From Candidatus Levyibacteriota bacterium (GTDB lineage Bacteria; Patescibacteriota; Microgenomatia; Levybacterales; UBA12049), in assembly GCA_023245475.1 (NCBI GenBank), contig JAHFKF010000042.1, positions 1-11,607 on the forward strand: DNA of 11,607 bases. Reading direction: 5' to 3'. Positions within the stretch are counted from its first letter, which is position 1; every line of letters starts with the position of its first letter. The translations under genes and the position numbers were made by a program. Positions 6,442-11,607 of the stretch are shown piece by piece. Below the pieces are notes generated by a model. It made no database searches, was not told where the DNA came from, and was given only the letters and a program-made list of their open reading frames with translations.

Positions 6442-8442
6442 TTATTTTTCTACTTTTACTCGTTTGATTTGTTCACGAATCTTAATGGCTCCTTCAAAAT
6501 CAAGTCGCTCTGCAGCACCTTTCATTGCTTTGCGCAAGCGCTTGAGTAAGTCATCTTTCTCATCAGGCAAGAGTACTTCTTTGTCTCCTAAATAAACTAG
6601 TTCATCAATGGTGCGGGTCTCTTCTTGTTCTTTATCTTCTTCAACGAGTTTGGCGCGAATTGCTTTTTGAATTGTCTGTGGCGTAATGCCATGTTTTTTG
6701 TTGTATGCTATTTGAATTGTCCGACGGCGCTCCACTTCTTCCGTTGCAGCTTTCATAGAATCTGTCTCACGATCAGCATACATAATGACCTGAGCATCAA
6801 CGTTGCGAGCAGCACGCCCCATTGTTTGGATAAGCGCAGATCTGCTTCTCAGAAAGCCTTCTTTGTCAGCATCCAAGATAGCAACAAGAGAAACCTCGGG
6901 CAAATCAAGTCCTTCACGAAGCAAGTTAATACCAACCAGCACATCAAAGTCTCCTCGACGCAAACTATCCAATACGTCTTGTCTTTCAAGCGTTTCAATA
7001 TCTGAATGAAGGTATGTGACTTTGATTTCATTTTCTTGTAAGTAACTTGACAGTTCTTCTGCCATGCGCTTTGTCAGCGTTGTCACAAGGATTCGTTGCT
7101 TTTTCTCAATACGCTTTCTGATCTCATCAAGCAAGTCCTGAATTTGCCCTTTGCTTGGTTTGACAACAATAACAGGATCAACAAGTCCTGTCGGCCTGAT
7201 CAACTGCTCAACCACGCCATTATCTGCTTCTTTTGCCAGAGAAAGTTCATACTCATTGGGTGTTGCTGAGACGTAGACAATTTCGTGAGTCTTGCGCATG
7301 AATTCTTCAAATCTGAGTGGACGATTATCAAGCGCTGAAGGAAGTCGGAAACCGTAGTCAATAAGCATCTTCTTTCTGGCTTGATCACCGTTGTACATGC
7401 CACGGATTTGAGGAATCGTAATGTGCGATTCATCCACAAGCAGAAGCCAGTCATCAGACGCAGCTTCTAAGTAATCAATTAATGAATAAGGTGCTTGCCC
7501 TGGAACCCGCCCATCAAAGTAACTGGAATAATTCTCAATACCGTTCACATAGCCAACCTCTTTGATCATCTCAAGGTCATAGGTCGTACGCTGCTTGATC
7601 CGTTGCGCCTCAAGTGGTTTCCCAATATCCTGGAAGTGTTTGACTTGCTGATCAAGATCAGCACGAATCTTGGTAAACGCATCAGTGTATGTCCGAGGGT
7701 CGGTCATAAAGTGCTTCGCTGGATAAATAACCGTCGCATCAACTGGCTTGAGTACGTCACCGGTCAGAGGATTAAATTCATACAAATTAGTAATCGTATC
7801 ATTGATTTCCATCCTGATGCCATAATCTACGTATGCAGGAAAGAGATCAATACTATTGCCCCGAACACGAAAGCTTCCTCGACGAAACTCATAATCATTA
7901 CGCTCATATTGCAGATCAGTAAGTCGGACAAGAATATCAGATTGATTGATCTGCATGCCACGCTTCACTTCAAGGATGAACTTGCCATATTCAACCGGGG
8001 AGCCAAGATTGTAAATACAAGAGACAGAAGCAACCACAATAACGTCTTTGCGAGTCAATAAATTCGTCGTTGCAGCAAGCCGTAGCTTATCAATTTCTTC
8101 ATTGATCTCGGATTCTTTTTCAATGTAGGTATCTGTCGAAGGCATATACGCTTCTGGTTGGTAGTAATCATAGTACGACACGAAGTAGGAAACAGCATTA
8201 TTGGGGAAGAAATCACGAAACTCTTGATAGAGCTGGCCAGCAAGGGTTTTGTTGTGCGAGATGATAAGCGTTGGCTTTTGGACTTTCTGGATGACGTTTG
8301 CCATCGTAAATGTTTTCCCACTACCAGTAACACCGAGGAGGACTTGGTGTTTTGTCTTTTGCTTTAAATTTTCAGTTAATTGTTTAATCGCCTGAGGTTG
8401 ATCACCAGTTGGCGAGAAGTTGGATGCGAGTTCAAATTTCAT
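6442..8442 (-). CDS. uvrB: UvrABC excinuclease subunit B
   Basis: The full-length UvrB has 666 residues, close to the usual length. UvrB is loaded by UvrA on damaged DNA, verifies the lesion with its ATPase and beta-hairpin, and recruits UvrC for dual incision in nucleotide excision repair. Visible features in order: Walker A GVTGSGKT (37-44), the lesion-probing hairpin YYDYYQPEAYMP (90-101), the UvrA-interacting region (about 150-250), DESH box (337-340), SATP (392-395), LHSDIETLER (478-487), GINLLREGLDLPEV (504-517), QTMGRAARN with the arginine fingers (539-547), and a C-terminal UVR domain (about 632-663; LRKAMKGAAERLDFEGAIKIREQI) that binds UvrC. All key residues are present. The ATG at 8442 is supported by the conserved MKFEL-SNFSPTGDQPQAI beginning and a TGATACAAT box 6 bases upstream. 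uvrA and uvrC are not in the window. Confidence 0.98.
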   Translation of the reverse strand: MKFELASNFSPTGDQPQAIKQLTENLKQKTKHQVLLGVTGSGKTFTMANVIQKVQKPTLIISHNKTLAGQLYQEFRDFFPNNAVSYFVSYYDYYQPEAYMPSTDTYIEKESEINEEIDKLRLAATTNLLTRKDVIVVASVSCIYNLGSPVEYGKFILEVKRGMQINQSDILVRLTDLQYERNDYEFRRGSFRVRGNSIDLFPAYVDYGIRMEINDTITNLYEFNPLTGDVLKPVDATVIYPAKHFMTDPRTYTDAFTKIRADLDQQVKHFQDIGKPLEAQRIKQRTTYDLEMIKEVGYVNGIENYSSYFDGRVPGQAPYSLIDYLEAASDDWLLLVDESHITIPQIRGMYNGDQARKKMLIDYGFRLPSALDNRPLRFEEFMRKTHEIVYVSATPNEYELSLAKEADNGVVEQLIRPTGLVDPVIVVKPSKGQIQDLLDEIRKRIEKKQRILVTTLTKRMAEELSSYLQENEIKVTYLHSDIETLERQDVLDSLRRGDFDVLVGINLLREGLDLPEVSLVAILDADKEGFLRSRSALIQTMGRAARNVDAQVIMYADRETDSMKAATEEVERRRTIQIAYNKKHGITPQTIQKAIRAKLVEEDKEQEETRTIDELVYLGDKEVLLPDEKDDLLKRLRKAMKGAAERLDFEGAIKIREQIKRVKVEK

Positions 8443-8448
8443 GCATCT

Positions 8449-8478
8449 ATTGTATCAGCAAGTGACAAGAATAGCCAA
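8449..8478 (-). promoter_or_regulatory. uvrB promoter
   Basis: On the minus strand, TTGGCT (8478-8473), an 18-base spacer and an extended -10, TGATACAAT (8457-8449). The -10 ends 6 bases before the ATG, predicting a leaderless message. I saw no LexA-like palindrome over the promoter. Confidence 0.6.
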
Positions 8479-8494
8479 TCTTATCCACCCCTTA

Positions 8495-8503
8495 TGTTAT
8501 AAT
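8495..8503 (+). promoter_or_regulatory. Extended -10 promoter of the acyltransferase-hydrolase operon
   Basis: TGTTATAAT, a perfect TATAAT with the TG extension. It lies about 46 bases before the start codon, so unlike its neighbours this transcript should carry a leader of roughly 40 bases. It is divergent from, and close to, the uvrB promoter. Confidence 0.6.
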
Positions 8504-8533
8504 GCCAACCTAAACTAATCTGCTAAATACTAG

Positions 8534-8540
8534 TAAGGAG
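8534..8540 (+). promoter_or_regulatory. Shine-Dalgarno that fixes a TTG start
   Basis: TAAGGAG lies 9 bases before the TTG at 8550. It is the only strong Shine-Dalgarno seen before a gene in this window. It shows that the ribosomes of this organism, or of the source of this operon, use anti-SD pairing. Confidence 0.75.
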
Positions 8541-8549
8541 CGTACACTC

Positions 8550-9416
8550 TTGAGAAAAGACCAAGAACCCAAATACACAAAAAAAGAAGCACTTTTACGA
8601 CCTTTCGGTTTGCATGACTCATCACCGATGATGACAGCATTATACGAAAAGATTGACCGTATGGGAACGCCAGAAGCAGTAGCCGAGATGTTCAAAGAAA
8701 TGAGCTTAAAACTTAACGTTGTAGGAGATACCTCTCTTTGGGATCAAACAGGGAAGGCAGCGTTACTCATGGGCAGTCATGTTACAGGATTTGAAAGGTT
8801 TCCCTTGCTTGCGGTATTTGGCAATATGCAACGGGAAGATATACGAAGTCTTGCTATGCCATTTACTCCAGCAGCAGTTTTAGGAGAAAAAATTGACAGA
8901 AAGAATGTGGGATATTTTATGAAAGTTATTCCTGCTCCATTGGCAAGTGATTATTCTAAATCAAAAATTGATGAATTTCTCCCTTTACGATTATTGAATA
9001 GAGATAAGTTACTTTCTCGAGAAGAAGGAAAAAAGGTAACAAACCAGACACTCCAAGATGCGGCAACATTGCTTGGAGAGGGTTACGCAATAAACATTTT
9101 TCCAACAGGGAATATACGCCACGGAATGGAAACACCATGGAAACCTGGTATTGGAGAAATTATGCGACGAGTTCCCGAAGAAAAACGAGAAAATATAGCA
9201 ATTGTGCCCTATCAATTTGCCCCTGATTTTACGAGAGGAAAATTGATGAAAGCAATTTTCTATAGGAACAATGGCTGGAAGATGCGGGAAGAGACCATTA
9301 CGCTTCATATTGGTCAACAATCACCAGCATCTGCTATTATTGGAGAAGAACAAGATCCAAAAGTAATTACTCAGGTATTACAAGCACAGTACTTACAAAG
9401 TTTTTCAAGAAAATAG
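8550..9416 (+). CDS. PlsC-like acyltransferase homologue with HX4E motif
   Basis: This 288-residue protein starts at TTG behind a strong Shine-Dalgarno. Its layout follows the glycerolipid (PlsC/LPLAT) acyltransferase fold. A strand leads into LLMGSHVTGFERFPLLAVFG (72-91), where block I should read NHxxxxD. Then come FMKVIPAP (123-130), INIFPTGNIRHG (181-192) in place of the usual IFPEGTRSR block, WKPGIGEI (197-204) and IAIVPYQF (216-223). Such enzymes move an acyl group from acyl-ACP, acyl-CoA or acyl-phosphate to a glycerophosphate or similar hydroxyl at the inner membrane face. Here His77 is kept but the aspartate of HX4D is Glu82, and the Glu of FPEG is Thr, so activity or substrate may differ. 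No membrane helix is evident. It is followed after 9 bases by an alpha/beta hydrolase in the same operon, which suggests a shared role in lipid or acyl-ester metabolism. Confidence 0.7.
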   Translation: MRKDQEPKYTKKEALLRPFGLHDSSPMMTALYEKIDRMGTPEAVAEMFKEMSLKLNVVGDTSLWDQTGKAALLMGSHVTGFERFPLLAVFGNMQREDIRSLAMPFTPAAVLGEKIDRKNVGYFMKVIPAPLASDYSKSKIDEFLPLRLLNRDKLLSREEGKKVTNQTLQDAATLLGEGYAINIFPTGNIRHGMETPWKPGIGEIMRRVPEEKRENIAIVPYQFAPDFTRGKLMKAIFYRNNGWKMREETITLHIGQQSPASAIIGEEQDPKVITQVLQAQYLQSFSRK

Positions 9417-9418
9417 GA
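9415..9418 (+). promoter_or_regulatory. Short Shine-Dalgarno overlapping the upstream stop codon
   Basis: AGGA, sharing two bases with the acyltransferase TAG stop, lies 7 bases before the hydrolase ATG at 9426. This suggests coupled translation within the operon. Confidence 0.45.
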
Positions 9419-9425
9419 TTTTTTT

Positions 9426-10073
9426 ATGGCAAAAATAGTATTACTGCATGGGACACTCCAAGGTGTGCCAGTTCTTTATAAAACCGCTGCACTCAAGACA
9501 AAATACGGCGGTTTTTCAGGATGGAAAACATTATTGGATTCAGGAGATGCTATCTTTTTACCGTGGGGGATTGTAAAACCTTTAGCTTTTTTTCAACAAT
9601 TGAATCCGAGGTCATACATAGACACATATTTTCAGGAAAAGAATATAGCTCACAGTAAACAAGCACAGCAAAAGCTGAATGATTTTCTTTCACTCCAGAA
9701 TCCGGAAATTATTGTTTGCCATTCACGGGGAACAGATTATTTCCTTCAGTACATCAACAATTTTCCTTTAGGAAAATCTGTTAAAAAAATTGTTTTTGTT
9801 ATGGGGGGAGTGCAAAGAGATTTTGAGATTACAAATCTCGAAGTTTTACAAAGGATAAAAAACAAAACACTTACGTGGAGTAATTACTTTTGTCCGTGGG
9901 ATAATGTTTTATTGTTTACATCACTCTTTCTGAATAGAAACATAGCAGCGGGACTCTTTGGAACAAGCAATCCGTATGTTACAAATCATTTTTTTCCACT
10001 TCCCATGAGTCTTAATCCGCATATGAAAGTAGTAAATGATAAATATTTGATAGAAGAGATTTTAAAGGATTAA
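9426..10073 (+). CDS. Small alpha/beta hydrolase
   Basis: This 215-residue protein opens with the strand-turn KIVLLHGTLQG (3-13), the oxyanion HG region of alpha/beta hydrolases. The nucleophile elbow is IIVCHSRGTDYFLQYI (95-110): Ser100 in CHSRG, where the first Gly of GxSxG is Cys98, a variation that is tolerated in the superfamily. KIVFVMGG (121-128) is the following strand. CPWDNV (156-161) supplies a likely acid, Asp159, and LNPHM (196-200) a likely base, His199, so a Ser-Asp-His triad is plausible. It should hydrolyse an ester or thioester; the substrate cannot be told. No signal peptide or membrane helix is seen, so it is cytosolic. It is the second gene of a two-gene operon with a PlsC-like acyltransferase, which hints at lipid or acyl-chain turnover. 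The gene is visibly AT-richer than uvrB and the PEP-synthase-like gene, a possible sign of transfer. Confidence 0.75.
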   Translation: MAKIVLLHGTLQGVPVLYKTAALKTKYGGFSGWKTLLDSGDAIFLPWGIVKPLAFFQQLNPRSYIDTYFQEKNIAHSKQAQQKLNDFLSLQNPEIIVCHSRGTDYFLQYINNFPLGKSVKKIVFVMGGVQRDFEITNLEVLQRIKNKTLTWSNYFCPWDNVLLFTSLFLNRNIAAGLFGTSNPYVTNHFFPLPMSLNPHMKVVNDKYLIEEILKD

Positions 10074-10133
10074 ATCTTTATCTATAGTCGCTTGTCAAGA
10101 AAAACGAATTGCTATAGCAGTAGGGGAATACTG

Positions 10134-10721
10134 TTACTTCTTCTCAGGCTTTACTTTTTCAACCATATACCCTAAATTTGGGACAGTAACAACGAGATCA
10201 CGTGAATCCCCCAGCTTACTGCGTATTCGAGATATATGCACTTTAATCAGTTTATGATTTAAGAAATCAGACCGTAAAGCTAATGCATTTGATAAAATTT
10301 GATAACTAGCTACTCGTCCTTGATTACTAATTAAACATTCGAGAATTCCCATTTCTCTTTTCGTTAAGGTCGGTAAGGTATCTTCTCCATTAGCCCCTGG
10401 GAGTACCTCTATTTTTCTTTTTTCTCTATCTACCACCAACATACCCAGCGGAGTCTCACAGCTAATTTTGGGAGATATTGTTTCCGCTTTCTCCAAAGCA
10501 GCAAAGATACATTGATTAGTCGGTAGTTTGCCTACCTCTGTAGGAGCAAGGCAATTCTCAAAAGGAACATAAAACGGACAATCAACAGTCACTACTCTCC
10601 CAGTACTTACCGAAAAGTCAACGATTACGGCATCTTTTGTTGATAAAGGCGGCTCTCCAGGTTGCAATCCCTCTCCAACACCACGACAATCTCCTTGTCC
10701 ACGGGTTACCAACTCGTTCAT
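10134..10721 (-). CDS. Winged-helix (OmpR/PhoB-type) DNA-binding regulator with cysteine-bearing N-terminus
   Basis: This 195-residue protein has residues 116-188 matching the response-regulator C-terminal winged helix: TLTKREMGILECLISNQGRV (118-137), then ILSNALALRSDFLNHKLIKV (142-161), HISRIRSKLGD and VVTVPNLGYMVE. The recognition helix is around 155-169. The N-terminal 115 residues are not a receiver domain: there is no Asp phosphoacceptor pattern. They carry five cysteines (12, 48, 57, 71, 88), including DCPFYVPFENC, and a strand pair before the winged helix (GMLVVDREKRKIEVLPG). A metal- or redox-binding sensor is possible but unproven. The ATG at 10721 is chosen because TGTTACAAT ends 6 bases upstream. 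A longer reading to 10874 would cross both divergent promoters and enter the neighbouring gene. It is divergent from the membrane-protein gene at 10775 and may regulate the shared 53-base gap. Confidence 0.82.
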   Translation of the reverse strand: MNELVTRGQGDCRGVGEGLQPGEPPLSTKDAVIVDFSVSTGRVVTVDCPFYVPFENCLAPTEVGKLPTNQCIFAALEKAETISPKISCETPLGMLVVDREKRKIEVLPGANGEDTLPTLTKREMGILECLISNQGRVASYQILSNALALRSDFLNHKLIKVHISRIRSKLGDSRDLVVTVPNLGYMVEKVKPEKK

Positions 10722-10727
10722 AGTGGT

Positions 10728-10736
10728 ATTGTAACA
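10728..10736 (-). promoter_or_regulatory. Extended -10 promoter of the winged-helix regulator
   Basis: On the minus strand, TGTTACAAT, ending 6 bases before the ATG at 10721. It is identical to the divergent -10 at 10760-10768. No good -35 is visible. A leaderless message is expected. Confidence 0.6.
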
Positions 10737-10739
10737 AAT

Positions 10740-10768
10740 TTGGCAAGTTTTGTTGTTTTTGTTACAAT
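10740..10768 (+). promoter_or_regulatory. Promoter of the membrane-protein gene at 10775
   Basis: TTGGCA (10740-10745), a 17-base spacer and an extended -10, TGTTACAAT (10760-10768), ending 6 bases before the ATG. The core lies within the upstream region of the divergent regulator promoter, so the two are likely to affect one another. Confidence 0.7.
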
Positions 10769-10774
10769 AGTGGT

Positions 10775-11362
10775 ATGCCACAGACAAAAGCAAAAAAAAA
10801 GACGGCACCTGAAAAATTGACTGGATGGAGACGGTTTGTGTTTGCCTATCGTGAGATTCCCAACAAAAAGCCATATATCGAATTCTTCACAGCAGTCCTT
10901 AGTATTCCAGTACTGCTTACGGTTATCTTGCTCAACGTCAATTCATTACGACAAGATAAAAAAGCAACAACACCAACACCACAACCTGAAAAAATATTTG
11001 TCACTGTTGCGGATTCTGGTAAGACAGTAACAACCTCGACAGGACCTTGCAAAGCAGGACTCGGCGATATCTCAATTGATTCACCTGATGAGAATGATGT
11101 TGTTACAGATAATCCAGTTACTATGGATATCAACTACGAACAAGGCAGCTATTGCGAAGCAGTATGGTCATATCGAGTCAACGGTGGTAAATGGTCAGAC
11201 TATGATGATAAATCTGTTGCTCTTTATAATTTGCCTCAAGGCAAGATTAAATTTGAACTCAGAGTAAAAAGTGTTGTAAACAGTGCTACGAGGAATCTGA
11301 CACGAAGTTTTGTGTATCAAGGAGACAGTGACCAAAAGGTTGGTTCTTCGTCAGCAAATTAG
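10775..11362 (+). CDS. Single-pass membrane protein with outer beta-rich domain
   Basis: This 195-residue protein has a very basic cytosolic tail (1-35: KAKKK, then GWRRFVFAYREIPNKKPYIE), one membrane helix at about 36-55 (FFTAVLSIPVLLTVILLNV), a Thr/Pro linker (64-72: ATTPTPQPE) and an outer domain from about 75 to 182. That domain alternates short hydrophobic strands (IFVTVAD, GDISIDSP, VTMDINYE, AVWSYRVNGGKWSDY, VALYNL, KIKFELRVKSVV, LTRSFVYQ), which suggests an Ig- or fibronectin-like beta sandwich. Cys92 and Cys127 could form a disulfide. The Ser-rich tail (QKVGSSSAN) is probably disordered. There is no lipobox and no LPxTG, so it is anchored by its N-terminal helix only (N-in, C-out). 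No family is recognised. It is divergent from a winged-helix regulator that may control it. The start is fixed by the promoter 6 bases upstream. Confidence 0.8.
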   Translation: MPQTKAKKKTAPEKLTGWRRFVFAYREIPNKKPYIEFFTAVLSIPVLLTVILLNVNSLRQDKKATTPTPQPEKIFVTVADSGKTVTTSTGPCKAGLGDISIDSPDENDVVTDNPVTMDINYEQGSYCEAVWSYRVNGGKWSDYDDKSVALYNLPQGKIKFELRVKSVVNSATRNLTRSFVYQGDSDQKVGSSSAN

Positions 11363-11398
11363 TTGGTCTTCTCATACACATAATCGTTGGATCTGTAG

Positions 11399-11404
11399 TA
11401 AAAT
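11399..11404 (+). promoter_or_regulatory. Probable -10 for the gene at 11411
   Basis: TAAAAT, ending 6 bases before the GTG start, the same spacing as other genes here. No clear -35 or TG extension of standard spacing is visible, so the call rests mainly on geometry. Confidence 0.45.
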
Positions 11405-11410
11405 ATCAAA

Positions 11411-11607
11411 GTGAAATCTCGACTATTTAATCTTCTTAAATTTCTTATCGGTTGGCCACTATCAATTGTGGCCATTTTCTTTATAGGCAAACTTATTGCT
11501 CCGCAAGCTGGAACACTCCTCGAAAAAGCAACTACACTTAATGTCGCCCTTCTTACCTGGGGAGTTATTTGTTTTGTTTTGTATCATTTCATCAGGAGTT
11601 ATATCTG
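11411..11607 (+). CDS. Integral membrane protein, N-terminal part (3' end outside window); perhaps flippase/LPG-synthase-TM-like
   Basis: The frame starts at GTG and stays open for 65 codons plus two bases to the window end. The visible part has a short basic start (VKSRLFNLLK), a first membrane helix at about 8-30 (FLIGWPLSIVAIFFIGKLIA), a short loop (APQAGTLLEKATTL) and a second helix at about 43-62 (NVALLTWGVICFVLYHFIRSYI). The last two bases, TG, would make Trp if the next base is G, giving FIRSYIW. A helix followed by an Arg-x-x-x-Trp type end is also seen at the start of lysylphosphatidylglycerol-synthase TM/flippase-like proteins, but that is a weak resemblance over only 65 residues. 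It could equally be another polytopic membrane protein. It is 48 bases after the single-pass membrane protein, with its own likely promoter, so it is probably a separate transcription unit. Confidence 0.6.
   Translation, partial: MKSRLFNLLKFLIGWPLSIVAIFFIGKLIAPQAGTLLEKATTLNVALLTWGVICFVLYHFIRSYI

Noticed and set aside
7495..8061. 188-residue open frame on the + strand opposite uvrB
   Set aside because: It is fully antisense to conserved uvrB coding sequence, has no promoter or ribosome site, and its composition is that of a shadow frame.
8443..8549. LexA/SOS box in the divergent uvrB-acyltransferase gap
   Set aside because: No CTGT-N8-ACAG or GAAC-N4-GTTC type palindrome is visible over the uvrB promoter.
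10118..10133. Small hairpin (CAGTA, loop GGGGAA, TACTG) between convergent genes as a terminator
   Set aside because: The stem is only 5 base pairs with no T-run after it on either strand; too weak to call. GCTATAGC at 10111-10118 is similarly unremarkable.
10722..10874. 51-residue N-terminal extension of the winged-helix regulator
   Set aside because: It would run through both divergent promoters and into the membrane-protein gene; the ATG at 10721 has a -10 box 6 bases upstream.
1..11607. CRISPR array, tRNA, rRNA, insertion sequence, prophage or attachment sites
   Set aside because: No regularly spaced repeats, cloverleaf sequences, transposase frames or terminal inverted repeats were seen on either strand.

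Overview
The window reads as bacterial chromosome of moderate GC, about 40% by eye. It probably comes from a candidate-phyla-radiation (Patescibacteria) genome, perhaps Microgenomates-like. This placement is an inference from style: most proteins have no obvious family, genes are tightly packed, and almost every gene has its own -10 box placed 6-9 bases before the start codon with no Shine-Dalgarno, as expected for leaderless mRNAs. TGA works as a stop here (genes ending at 2028 and 5367), so the recoded-TGA CPR lineages are unlikely. UvrB is the only universally known housekeeping gene. There is no rRNA, tRNA, CRISPR array or insertion sequence.

Left part (1-3306, + strand). The window opens inside the C-terminal catalytic domain of an EcoRII-like type II restriction enzyme. 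Next come two short overlapping reading frames that may be one frameshifted gene (362-1038), an unrecognised 316-residue protein, and a 415-residue protein whose C-terminus is a clear sigma-70 region-4-like helix-turn-helix. Its middle resembles sigma regions 2 and 3.

Middle (3344-8442). A 678-residue protein keeps the whole three-domain layout of phosphoenolpyruvate synthase but has lost essentially every catalytic residue, including the phosphohistidine and the PEP-site Arg, Glu and Cys. It looks like a pseudoenzyme. Its 3' end overlaps, tail to tail, a PP2C-type Ser/Thr phosphatase on the minus strand. Upstream of the phosphatase on the same strand lies a complete uvrB.

Right part (8550-11607). 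A bicistronic + strand operon encodes a PlsC-like acyltransferase with an HX4E (not HX4D) motif and an alpha/beta hydrolase. It differs from its neighbours in being AT-richer and having a true leader, a Shine-Dalgarno and a TTG start. A divergent pair follows: a winged-helix (OmpR/PhoB-type) regulator with a cysteine-bearing, non-receiver N-terminus, and a single-pass membrane protein with an outer beta-rich domain. Their promoters face each other within 53 bases. The window ends in the first two membrane helices of another membrane protein.

The most notable points are the window-wide leaderless promoter geometry, the fully degenerate PEP synthase, the divergent sigma-like protein, and the unusual acyltransferase/hydrolase operon.
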